Below are positions 45,209 to 55,388 of a stretch of 64,000 nucleotides of DNA, one piece after another; positions within the stretch are counted from its first letter, which is position 1, and each line of letters starts with the position of its first letter. Under the pieces are notes generated by a model. That model was given only the letters and a program-made list of their open reading frames with translations, ran no database searches and was not told the origin of the DNA. Origin of the DNA: Helianthus annuus. Taxonomy: Eukaryota > Streptophyta > Magnoliopsida > Asterales > Asteraceae. The position numbers were made by a program, and so were the translations under genes. The stretch covers positions 20,433,645-20,497,644 of the forward strand of contig NC_035436.2 of assembly GCF_002127325.2 (NCBI RefSeq), in the 5' to 3' direction.

Positions 45209-46677
45209 CTAACATCAGGAAATCGTTTTTGTAAATATTTTTCTAAAAAATCAAAAATCCAAAAATATTTTCATTTCTTTTTATTTTTGAATTTTAGGGG
45301 GAGAAAATTTCAAGAAAAATACAAAAACATTGAAAAACCACAAAAATACAAAAATATGTCTTTAATTTATTTACTTTCTGCATTTAAGGGGGAGAAAATT
45401 CAGAAAAACACAAAAACAATAGAAAAACAAAAATGAGTTTCTTGGCAATATAAGAGAAAGTGATATTACATCAGAGGTCGGTTGAAACATGTTTCCAGAA
45501 ATCAAAAGAAAAAGAAAATGATAAGTAGCTCTACTAATGATGTACCGGTAGACTCACGATCATTTTAAAGTATGCAGGAGATATAAACATAACAGACTGA
45601 AAACCGCGTGGGAACCGTTCATTGGCATATGGTCTTGGTACCGAAATTTCGTTTGATAGATTGCCGAGGTTCTGAGATATTCGGGGTTTATGCTGTTTAT
45701 CATCTGGGTATCATGGTTGTTTCTATAAAGACAAAGTCTAAGTTCTTCCATGATACCATACATACGTGTACATATCTCATACTGCATTCGACCTCAATAA
45801 GTGATAAACAATCACATGTCCATCAAAATAAGTGATAAAATATCACATTTATCCGGGAGTCAAGTTCGTCTCTCTGCTGTACGGAAGTACTGACCTGTTC
45901 ACGGACTTGCTCCTGTGCCCTCATGCATCGAAAATCAAGTTCCTCATCAATAAGTGATTCTATCACATAGGGCTTGTTTTCAAACTCAAATAAGTGACTT
46001 GTTCACATTGTATATATATACGTCAAAAACGGATGATAAACGGTATACTCCCCAGTATGATGAATTCTCGTGCATACCTTGATACGGGAATGTGTCGTGA
46101 GTGGATGAACACCGGTCGGTAAGTATAAATCATACCTTAAACGTATCTCATTGTATTATGATTACACCTGATCGTTGAGTTTAAGTGGACAACAATATCG
46201 GTAATTGTGGTAGAATACTTATCCGCTTCTGTAAAAGAATTTTAAAAGGAAGTGTGTTTTGACAAAAGACCGCAAGCTGATATGATTCTCTTCGCCAGAA
46301 ACTCGCAAAAATATTGTTGTGTTTGTACATATTTACTTTCTGCTTAATTTACTGCTTTAAATTTTAAACAGTTTTTGTCGTTTGGTGCATATCAGCACGA
46401 CATTAGCGGTGATGTCGTTTGATAACATTCAAAGGATTTTAAAATTGTTGCCTTTTATTTTTATCAAACTTCAAAATCCAAAAGGATTTTCATCTTAACT
46501 TTATTTTTGATTGAATGATGTTGGTGCTCGATCCGATACCTGACAAGCCGAATTACTTCATAAAATTAACCTTGCTAAACTTCATAATGGACAACTTTTC
46601 AACATGGTCATTTTTGGAAAACCTCAAAATTTGAAGGGTTAAATTGGAAATTCCCCAAAAATCCAAGTGTTGGTGGA
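45209..46677 (+). other. Conserved non-coding region after pol (copia 2)
   Basis: Homologous to 23845-25165 of copia 1. It has two internal polypurine-like tracts (TTAGGGGGAGAAAATT near 45295 and AAGGGGGAGAAAATTC near 45388), then the hairpin set at 45801-46006 and the double stem-loop block at 46377-46431. ORFs here are short and not shared with copia 1. Confidence 0.7.
45801..46006 (+). other. Four conserved GTGAT/ATCAC mini-hairpins (copia 2)
   Basis: Inverted repeats at 45801-45815, 45832-45846, 45954-45966 and 45994-46006. Order and spacing match copia 1. Loops and the fourth stem vary. Confidence 0.65.
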
Positions 46678-47002
46678 AATCTGATCCTTCGAGGAAGCAA
46701 TGGCCCTCGAAAGATCAGATGGTCAAGAAAGTCAATGAAAGTCAAACAGTCTCTGTCGAAAGATGCTTGGTCAACGAAAGATTTGACCAAGTGATCCTTC
46801 GAGTTGACCAGAACCTTTGAAGGATGATTCTAGATCGAAGGATATCTTTCGAAGGATCCATAAATATCTGGCATCCTTCGATCCAGATCCTTCAAATATC
46901 TGGATCCTTCGAACAAAAAGGGATCCTTCGTGACAGCTGTCCATCTTTCGAGTAGATTTGTGTCTTTCGAGACGGTTCGACTTTCGAGGTCTGGTATAAA
47001 AA
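46678..47002 (+). promoter_or_regulatory. Candidate internal promoter of third ORF
   Basis: A TTCGA-motif array (46678-46985) leads into TATAAAAA at 46995-47002 and then a CT-rich stretch (TCTTCTTCATCATTCTC), the classic plant TATA-plus-initiator layout. The same order (array, TATA, leader) is seen in the LTR. It lies 0.98 kb before the third ORF. Confidence 0.6.
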
Positions 47003-47120
47003 GGTGTCTTCTTCATCATTCTCATTTATCAGTTTTCAAAAACCCTCAAAATCCTCTCGAACCTCTGCCAAAATTTCAAAAACACTTGTTCGATTATCAG
47101 GATTTCATAACATTATCTTG

Positions 47121-47976
47121 GTAGGATGTTATGCTTTAATCTATTAACGAACATCAAAACAAACTTCATAAACAGATCATTGATCATGATTCATTCTTTA
47201 ATGTTCTTGTTTTATTCATGAAATTTTGAATGTCTAGGTTATGATTCAATGTTGTGTGATTATGTAATGCTACCGTATCTGTTGTGGATGTTATGTTGTT
47301 TTGTTTGATCATTATTGTCTAAATGTTTGGTTTGAATAATCATAACAGGGGTTTTGAACTTGGGTAAAACAGGGGAGGTTAGGGTTTGGGTAAAAGTTTA
47401 AGTGTTGGTTTGTGGTGATGATCCGGGTTGGTTTAAAATCCTGATGTTTTTGATGGTGATGAAAATGGTCTTGTTTTAACATAAAACTCACTTGAATAAA
47501 GTGTGTATTAAATCACCGGAAAACCCACCGGAAATTTCGCCGATGAACAGTCACCGGATCAGATCGAAGGAAGATGATGAGTCATCACCTCGAGAGATGT
47601 GCCAGACAGCATCCTTCGAGGTGAATTTCGAAAGATAATGGATATCCCGAAAGATCATCCTTCGTTGGATCAGCCTTCGAAAGATCAAGGTATCTTTCAA
47701 AATATCTTGATCATTCGAAAGATGATCTTTCGATAAGTTTGACATCTTTCAAGATAAACAGCATCTTTCGAGCTGGATAAACATCCTTCGAACCATTCAT
47801 CATCCTTCGAACTGTGTTTCATCCTTCGTGCCACATTTCATCCTTCGATGGACATAATGTATCTTTCGATAGTTTCAACACTTAGGAAATTTTCAAGAAA
47901 TTGAAAATTTTTCTAAGTGTGAAACTCAATGTTGACTGTTTGACCCGTGCTTATTACGTGCAATTGTGATGTGCAG
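47121..47976 (+). other. Candidate 5' UTR intron of third ORF
   Basis: The sequence from the TATA box to 47120 has no ATG. A donor TTG|GTAGGATG lies at 47120/47121. The acceptor GATGTGCAG ends at 47976, two bases before ATG 47979. The 856 nt between are T-rich, contain many ATGs and include a second TTCGA array (47558-47880). Removing it would leave a short clean leader of about 100 nt. Predicted from sequence only. Confidence 0.6.
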
Positions 47977-47978
47977 AA

Positions 47979-50900
47979 ATGGCACCAAAAGTTAAGTTTG
48001 AACGGGCCAAACCCACCAAGAAAGTGAAATCTGAACTGGAAGCTATGTCTGAATCTAGACATAATATGGTGGCGTACTTACAACCAGAAGGAGGCATCAG
48101 TCCTGAGTTTGCTGGGATTATGGAATATCTTCATCGGGCGCGAATCAACTATGCTATCACCACACAGCATGTCGCCTATCAATCACATATCAAGGCATTC
48201 TGGAATACAGCTAGGGTGGAAACAGTGGATAATCAGGAAGTAATCAGGGCAATCGTCGCTGAAAAGCCAGTAGTTATTACTGAGAATTCTATCAGAGAAC
48301 GTCTTCGTTTTGGTGATAAATCTGAAGACCCAACCTCTATAGACTTGCAGTGTCAACGTGGGTTATTGTTAAGGATCAAGTACAGCCAGAACGTCCTTAC
48401 CAATCAAATCAACAAGAAATACCTACCGCTTAAATACAAGTTTCTTCTGCACATCCTCATTCATTGCCTAAGCAACAAGCGCTCTGGGTATGATTTGTCT
48501 CCTATTGATCTGACAGGATTGTTTACGGCGCTGATTCTGAACAAGCCGTTCAACATTTCTCGGTATGTTTTCAACAATCTGAAGGAAAACTCTCAGAGGC
48601 CACTTCCGTCCGATAAGCAGCGAACTAACACCAAGTTTTGGTTATACCCTCGGTTTCTACAAATGATGATAGATGATCAGATTCCTGATCTTGCTAAAGC
48701 TACGGCAGATGTGTTTCCTGTGAATCCGATGAACGAACGCACACTGCTAATCGTCAAGTCTATGGGGGTTTACACGGGAACGCATCCAGATAGGAAAATG
48801 ATTGGTCATCTTGATGCTCCTGAATATGAGCCTCCACAGAACAACAGATGGCGACGTGAAGGAAGTGTGTCTGACAATGAAGAACCAAGATTGATTGCTA
48901 TGGCTGATGAGCAACTCACATCTAAGCATGGAATCAAAGCCACTAGAAGATCTGCTGGCAGTTCTGGTGCAGCAGCTAGTGCTAAGGTTGATGTGAATGT
49001 GACTGCTGAAGTGGCTCAGGACATGCCTGTTGATCCTGATGTTCCAGTTGTTTCTGGTGGTGATGTTGGTGCTGGTCAGTCGAGTGTTGCTGCGACTGAC
49101 AAGGGAAAGGGCAAAGTGGATCAGCCGAGAACACTTGTTGATGATAGCAGTTCATCTTCTGAAGATGAAGCAGGTGGTTCTGGTGATGATGATGGTGATT
49201 CTTCGCCTGATGATGATAATCCTACTCCTCCGGGGTTGAGGAAATACAAGGATAGTCGTGGGAATACCAGGTTTGAGAAAATCAAGAAGACGGGTGGTAC
49301 TGGAGACTCAGATAAGGATGATGAAGATTATTCGCTCACATCTCCAGGCTTTATTAGGAAAAGGAAGGCTCAACGACAGGGTGGTCGTGGATCAAAGAAA
49401 TCTACTGCTGACACTTCTGTTCCAGTGTCAGTTCAGCCTTCATCTGATCCTGAGCAGCAGCTTCCTCCAATTGGCGATCAGTTAACTGCTTCTGAGACAA
49501 TTGATCTTATGTCTTCTCCACAAAGGTCTTCGGGAGCTCATCAGGTGTCTGTTGATCAACAGCCACCTGAAACTCCCACCACAGGTACACAACCTCGACC
49601 TACCCTTGTTATAACTGGTCCTTCAGGTGGTTTGGGTCAGGCAGGTCAATCTGTTTCATCGAGACCTGAGCCCTCTAGGCCATCTCTGGCAGAAACCTTG
49701 TCGGGTTTCTCTGAAGCTGATAAGGTACAGTTCTTGATTGAACAAATCAGTGAACTGGGTGATATAGTTGGCCGTCATACACGAACGATTGAAGAACATC
49801 GTGTACAACGAGTGAAGGATGCAGAGGCTCACAATCAGCTGTGTTCTATTGTAAATGCTCAAAGTATGAAGATCAAAGAACAAGCTGAAGAAATTGATAG
49901 ATTAAAGAAGGCTAACTTGGCAAGAGATAGAGAGGTGGAGATCATGAAAAGACACAGCACTAATTTGGAAAATTCAGCAAAAGCGTTAAGGGAAACAGTT
50001 AGCAGTCGTGATGAAAGACTGAAGAAAGCATTCCAACCTATGCATGAAAACTTTGGTAGGGTTCATAAACAGGTTGGGATATTATGGAGAGAGAGGTGTA
50101 ACGCTCAAGGGATAGTACTCCCAAGACGTCAAGATGATCAGGATGATGATTCTGCTAATCCAGATCAAACAGCAGCCTCAGGCTCCGGTGCAGCTGCATC
50201 CGGTGCTGCAGGCGGATCTGGCACTTCTCAAGAGACTCCGTCTGCTCCTCCTACAGTCTCTACTGGTCCAACTGAACAGACTGAAACATTGGAAACGTCT
50301 GTAGATCCTTCACAGATCAGCCTAGAACCAGAAACTTTTACTGAAGATCCTCCTGAATCCTCAAGTGCTCAAAAGTTTCATCCTATCACGGGTGAACTAC
50401 TGGAAGAGGGAGAGTTTGTATCTGGGTTGACAGATGAACAGTTATCAAGGTTGTTTGAGTTGGATGACGTTGCTGAATGTTTGATTGATGCTACTCCACT
50501 GGTACAGGATCAGACTGATTTCTCCTCAATTGATGAAATCTTCATCAGTTCTGATCCTGAACGTCCTGTCTATGTTCGAGAGGACGATGCTGAAATGAAT
50601 ACTCTGGATGATAACTTTGTTGCTGAGAAGACAGCAGAGTTTGAAAATCTGTCTTCTGATTCGCCAACTGCTCAAGAAAGCCGTGAGAGAACTATTAATG
50701 AATGGCGAGCGGATTTCCTGGCTAGGAATCCTCCTCCGCTTGCCCCATTGGAACAGGCTAACTACATGTTGTTGGAGAAAAATCAGGCAAGGGGTCGCAT
50801 CATCAGCTGGATGTTTGTGAAAGACTTACACTGCATGGTTGTGAAGAGAGAATCTGGTCTTCAATACTTCAGAACTCTCCTTAGTATTCTCCCACTTCCA

Positions 50901-51446
50901 TATTATGATGTGGCAGTGTTGGCGCAGCTTGATGTAATCAATCGAGCTAAAGAATCGATGGTAGATCTCTTTGCGAAGAAAATCAGGCTAGAAAGGCGTT
51001 TGGGTTGGAAGGATCCTCTATACAAACCTCAATTTCCAAGATACGAGCAGATCAAGTTCACTCTTGATCCAGAGACTAACACCGCTCGTTATCGTCTGGT
51101 ATATGATCCTCCTAGGGTGATGAAGAAGATTCCGTTGCTGAAAATGAAGACCGACTTTCTTGGTAATTTCCGCTGCTGGGTTTATGATGCAGACACTGGT
51201 GAAGCTGTGATCTTGTTCAGAGACAATGCAGAGAACTTCAGGATAATCGATCCGATGTGGATTACAAACATGTCCAGATCGGATATCATTGTGTTGAAGG
51301 ATCATGAAATCAATTACCTAGTTCAAGATCGTGATCAAGCCATGAAGTTTCAAAGGATGGCTCGATACTGCTTCAACTTGTTAATCAATGCAGGAAGTGC
51401 ATGGTCGTCGCATCATTTAGCCGTGGAAAGGGCGTTAGAGACTTAA
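47979..51446 (+). CDS. Third ORF of copia 2, 1155 aa, function unknown
   Basis: An intact ORF between pol and the 3' LTR, the position of the so-called envelope-like ORF of SIRE/Maximus elements. Residues about 1-310 form a globular, probably conserved N-terminal part (YLHRARINYAITTQHVAYQ, VVITENSIRERLRFGD, KFLLHILIHCLSNKRSGYD). I recognise this style from Asteraceae retroelement proteins. About 320-570 is Ser/Asp/Pro-rich. About 584-690 is a strong coiled coil. About 690-880 is low complexity. About 890-1155 is a second globular part (ARGRIISWMFVKDLHCMV, MVDLFAKKIRLERRLGW). No signal peptide and no clear membrane segment are visible, so an envelope role is not supported. Absent from copia 1. 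The putative promoter and intron upstream suggest separate expression. The stop is only 40 bases from the 3' LTR. Confidence 0.85.
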   Translation: MAPKVKFERAKPTKKVKSELEAMSESRHNMVAYLQPEGGISPEFAGIMEYLHRARINYAITTQHVAYQSHIKAFWNTARVETVDNQEVIRAIVAEKPVVITENSIRERLRFGDKSEDPTSIDLQCQRGLLLRIKYSQNVLTNQINKKYLPLKYKFLLHILIHCLSNKRSGYDLSPIDLTGLFTALILNKPFNISRYVFNNLKENSQRPLPSDKQRTNTKFWLYPRFLQMMIDDQIPDLAKATADVFPVNPMNERTLLIVKSMGVYTGTHPDRKMIGHLDAPEYEPPQNNRWRREGSVSDNEEPRLIAMADEQLTSKHGIKATRRSAGSSGAAASAKVDVNVTAEVAQDMPVDPDVPVVSGGDVGAGQSSVAATDKGKGKVDQPRTLVDDSSSSSEDEAGGSGDDDGDSSPDDDNPTPPGLRKYKDSRGNTRFEKIKKTGGTGDSDKDDEDYSLTSPGFIRKRKAQRQGGRGSKKSTADTSVPVSVQPSSDPEQQLPPIGDQLTASETIDLMSSPQRSSGAHQVSVDQQPPETPTTGTQPRPTLVITGPSGGLGQAGQSVSSRPEPSRPSLAETLSGFSEADKVQFLIEQISELGDIVGRHTRTIEEHRVQRVKDAEAHNQLCSIVNAQSMKIKEQAEEIDRLKKANLARDREVEIMKRHSTNLENSAKALRETVSSRDERLKKAFQPMHENFGRVHKQVGILWRERCNAQGIVLPRRQDDQDDDSANPDQTAASGSGAAASGAAGGSGTSQETPSAPPTVSTGPTEQTETLETSVDPSQISLEPETFTEDPPESSSAQKFHPITGELLEEGEFVSGLTDEQLSRLFELDDVAECLIDATPLVQDQTDFSSIDEIFISSDPERPVYVREDDAEMNTLDDNFVAEKTAEFENLSSDSPTAQESRERTINEWRADFLARNPPPLAPLEQANYMLLEKNQARGRIISWMFVKDLHCMVVKRESGLQYFRTLLSILPLPYYDVAVLAQLDVINRAKESMVDLFAKKIRLERRLGWKDPLYKPQFPRYEQIKFTLDPETNTARYRLVYDPPRVMKKIPLLKMKTDFLGNFRCWVYDADTGEAVILFRDNAENFRIIDPMWITNMSRSDIIVLKDHEINYLVQDRDQAMKFQRMARYCFNLLINAGSAWSSHHLAVERALET

Positions 51447-51475
51447 GACATGAAGACGAAGACAAAGCTACAGCC

Positions 51476-51484
51476 AAGGGGGAG
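51476..51484 (+). other. Polypurine tract of copia 2
   Basis: AAGGGGGAG just before the 3' LTR, within the conserved ACAAAGCTACAGCCAAGGGG context that copia 1 shares. Confidence 0.85.
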
Positions 51485-51486
51485 TT

Positions 51487-52184
51487 TGTTGGTGCACTTT
51501 GTGTCTGTACTTTGTCTATATTTTGTAATGTATAAAACGATGTCTTTTGTCGGTTGTGTTTACGTCTTGTATGTGTTGTTTATGTGTTGTAATGTGTTGT
51601 AATATGTGTTTGACCAAGTCAACCATCCTCCTGGTTTGACTTGGCCAAACTTCAACACTTAGTAGTTGAAAGATGATATGTCTCGAAGGATGTCATCGAA
51701 GGATGTTTAGTATCCTTCGATGACTTCGAAAGATGATGTTTCGGAGGATCCTTATGGACCTCGAAGGATATACAATCCTTCGAGGTATGTCTAGATCCTT
51801 CGAGATCTTTCGATAGGTTTTCTGGTCGACAGATGATCCTTCGACCAGGATATCTATCCTTCGTGCATGGGAATCTGGTATGGGTATATATATCCATGAA
51901 GGGTTTCACTTTCACACAGTTCTGTCCAAAGTTTGTATTCACAGTAGAGAGCTTTTGTGTGTGAAACCCAGGTCTGTAATAGAGAGCATTTCAGTTTGGT
52001 CAAGGTCTGTAACCGTGTCCACTGAAATACAAGAGAAAACTTTGATATCTTGCGTGTCTATCTTTCTCTTTGTAATCTTTGCTTTCATCTAAACTCCGGT
52101 TGCACTCTAGCTTGGATTCCGCACTTGCTAGAGTGTTGAACATAACAAGGAATAGGTTAAACCTCAACCTCCGAGGGACCTACA
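51487..52184 (+). repeat. 3' LTR of copia 2
   Basis: 698 bp, matching 36266-36953 except for an extra GTTGTAATGT-type 10-bp duplication near 51585 and about one substitution. It is followed by GAGAA. Confidence 0.95.
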
Positions 52185-52299
52185 GAGAACAATGAGTCAA
52201 TTGTTTTGGTTTTAAACATACACACGCCTAGGATTCGAATATGGGTTCCAACCGTTGCCGAGAACAATGAGTCAATTGTTTTGGTTTTAAACATGCACA
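52185..52299. repeat. 75-bp tandem duplication cut by copia 2
   Basis: The unit GCCTAGGATTCGAATATGGG... starts at 36227, is cut at 36265 and completes at 52190-52225. A second copy then follows (52226-52299). Removing the element restores two adjacent 75-bp copies, so the tandem duplication is older than the insertion. Confidence 0.85.
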
Positions 52300-54395
52300 A
52301 GTGTTGTGTTTGATACACGGTACACAAAACAATTACACATAGAAAGCAAACTTTGAGAGTTTTGGTAACATGCATTTAGGACCTTTGGAAAACTTACGTC
52401 GAAATTCATTAAAGGTCCTCACGTAGGAGCCGCGACTATTAACTCGGGCACACACCATTATATTATGTCGTCTATGCTATTTTAATTACCCGAGCAGGTA
52501 ACTTACGTGGAACGAAACGCTATTGCACAACTATACGTGAAACTTAAACTATACGTCAGTGGACGTCGAAGTACATCACACACAACTTTCGAGGCGAGGC
52601 CTTGGGGAAACACAATTGGGCACGACAACAACGATGCTAATCCCGCCAGCGGGAGAATTACTGATTGAAATGCGGCAATTTGCCACGTGATACTGCAAAT
52701 GACACGAATCACGCTGAGGTACGTTAAAACAAGATTTCATAACAGCCGATGCTTAGTCTAATGAGACTCACAAATATTGGCGCTGCAAAAGAAGTCACAT
52801 GTCTTCGCATTCCCCCCTACTTCATTAATGGCGATTACACTATGTTCGATATTCTATGGTAATGTCACCTAACAACCGGCCATCACACGAAATTCCAGGT
52901 AAAGTCCTTAAGTTTCTTTTATTGAAATTATGACTTTTGCATATAGTGAGTAGATTTTCACACTTCTACTCCCCCTAATGGTCCTTGTATCACGAGGATT
53001 TCTTTCATGATAACAAACACTCATTTGTTTCATTTCTTGTCAAATTCATATGTTACGCATGTCTTGTTTGTTGCACATGTGGTTAGTTTGATTCGTAAAG
53101 ACCACCGGGGGTTCACTCTAAATTGTTGTTTTATCAACGTTCAGTATTGTCTCGCTATGTTCGAGTTTTGCATTGTGATTTGGATGACTGCATTATTGCA
53201 AAGTGTTGACTCCTTGATATCGAGTCAACGAACTCGTTGAAACTCCTTTTCTTTTCAAGCTACACGTGACAACCGACAAATAACCGGTAATTCCGTACAA
53301 TCTAACCACTATTTTTGTTACATAATCTCATGCATTTTATCATAATTTAATTACGTAACTGAGTCGTACGATATATAATAGTGATAGGACAAGTTAAGCA
53401 TACTATAACATATATTGGTTTTCCTCACGTCACGAAACAAAACAAACTATGTTCTAATAGTGTTGGTAGAAAGTGTTGGGCGCACTATTCACGGTTACAC
53501 TTTTCATGCCAGCAAAGTTGTTGAAACGAAACAAAATTATGAGAAACGACATACGAAAGACATATCTAAGTCCATATAAACATAAAAACACTAATTTGGG
53601 AATCTCACTTGCAATAATACATAACTTTCAGGTTATAACGCTCGAATCACAAAATTGTCCGTTTCGGCTATAAAAGTAACAATTTTAATTGGTCCGCAAT
53701 ATTAATTTAGCATTTCTAGGACTCCAGAATTATAACAGAATAATGACAAGCACCTTAAAACATTATGAGGATATCAAAAATACATAAAAGACACCGCTTC
53801 CAGTATTACGGCAAACAGTGCACAACTTGACCGGAAAGTGTCCGATTGCCGAACCGACGAAGATTTCACCACCTAATAGCCTCATACAATAATCTAGCGA
53901 GCTAGTTAAGCTTTATTCGGGATCCGTAACCCCTTCATACATCTCATGGTTGCGGAAATATGACTTGCAGAAATATTTGTCGATAGAATATATAAATGTC
54001 GTTATTGAACCGACAACTAAAGGGAAGACGTTTATGCTATCAAAATAATTATACTAGTTTAGTGAACTAGTTAATACCAATTAACATCTTAAACCCCTAA
54101 TTACCCCCTTAATGATGCAAGACAACCCCTAAATAACATATTTAATTTAATCCCCTAAATATCTAATTAATTAAGACTTTTTTATAAAAAAAATACAATT
54201 TACCCCCCCCCCCCCCTCCCCGCCATTTACGGTCAACAAGTGGACCCCACCCACTTGATCTTGGTTGAAAAATTGTTGATCTAAAGTATGGTAGCAAGAT
54301 ATAAGTGATGGCATGAATATTGCAATAATATAACCTAACATCACCACCATATCTTCAACATTTTCACATCAAAAAAAAAAAAATCACCAACACAC
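52300..54395. other. Unclassified intergenic DNA
   Basis: No credible gene in 2.1 kb. I see a polypurine-like tract on the minus strand (complement of CTACTCCCCCTAATGG near 52967), which could be a relic of an old retroelement. There is a C-run of 14 at 54203-54216 and an A-run at 54371-54383. It borders the gypsy LTR fragment on the right. Confidence 0.5.
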
Positions 54396-55388
54396 TGTCA
54401 CACCCCAACCGATGGCGGAAACATCGGGGCGCGACACTGAGCGAAACAGATTGTCCAGGAGAATCCATAACAACTATTAGTTATAATATATTAAAGGTTC
54501 ATGTCCCATACCACAAACACATAAAATAAAAACTGTTATTACAGACATTGTTCTCAAAGACAAATTATCCATTCCAACAACTCAGATCTCATTAAATTGT
54601 TTGTTTCTAAGACTCCATCCTAACTTGATTCCCACATAGCAGCAAAACATCCTAAGCATTCAAACACCTATCACATACGTTAAAATAAAGTCAATACACA
54701 TAGTGTAAATGTGAGCATACAAGTTTAATAGATACAGTAGAGTTCGAAATCGTTTACGCATAACCAGCATGAAACATGTATAAAGTGAAGGCAAGTAGGT
54801 TATCGACAGAGAAATATGCACAGACATGACTGCGAGTTGTAGAATGCGCAACACATATCCCCACTGGGACTCGTGAAGTAAAGCCCTTAACAACCCCTAT
54901 CCACGACAGGTACTGAGTCCAAACTATAGTACTATCGTTGCTAAGGTGTTAGACAACAATCAGTGTGTTAACATAACATACAAGTATTCATCGAACACGT
55001 AGCATGCAATAACGGTTAGCGTATAAATAGTGTTTGCGTTGTGTGTAGATTGTCATTTAGAATAAGTAACGTATGTAACACCCAAAAGTGCGTAAAGCAA
55101 AAAGGGATCGAGTATACTCACAGATTGTGCTTAACAAGTAAACACTATCTTGGATTGAAGGGAGTGTTGAGAGAGATTAGCCTGAACAGTAACGATAGCA
55201 TAAACGATAAGCGGCGCGTAAAACGGTGCAAGAGTGATAAGTGTCGGATGGTAATCCGATCGGATGGCAATCCGATCGGATGGCCAGTCAATCGAAAGTC
55301 AATCCGTTCGGATGGTCATCCGATCGGATGGCCATTCGATTGGATTGACACCTCGTCTGGTGAGGATGTGTTTGTGTATGATGGTTTG
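54396..55388 (-). repeat. Gypsy LTR fragment (minus strand), interrupted
   Basis: Matches 840-1851 of the first gypsy LTR, including the palindromic array (55245-55350). The LTR end TGTCACACCCC at 54396 faces ordinary DNA, with no primer site. It is therefore the outer end of a 3' LTR or a solo LTR. At 55388 it is cut by the plus-strand gypsy element, so the rest should lie beyond the right edge. Confidence 0.85.

Larger units (their letters stand above)
36266..52184 (+). mobile_element. Ty1/copia retrotransposon 2 (SIRE-like, with third ORF)
   Basis: A 15.9-kb element with LTRs 36266-36953 (688 bp) and 51487-52184 (698 bp). The target duplication is GAGAA (36261-36265, 52185-52189). It has a tRNA-Met primer site, gag, pol, a third ORF and a polypurine tract. 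The LTRs differ, by eye, by a 10-bp tandem duplication and about one substitution, so the insertion is young. LTR termini (TGTTGGTGCAC, GGGACCTACA) and proteins match copia 1, with clear divergence. All three long ORFs are open. Confidence 0.95.

Noticed and set aside
47979..51446. Labelling the third ORF as a retroviral envelope gene
   Set aside because: No signal peptide, membrane segment or fusion-type motif is visible. Position alone is not enough.
52960..53000. Minus-strand AGGGGGAG as evidence of another copia element
   Set aside because: No LTR, coding region or target duplication could be paired with it; noted only as a possible relic.
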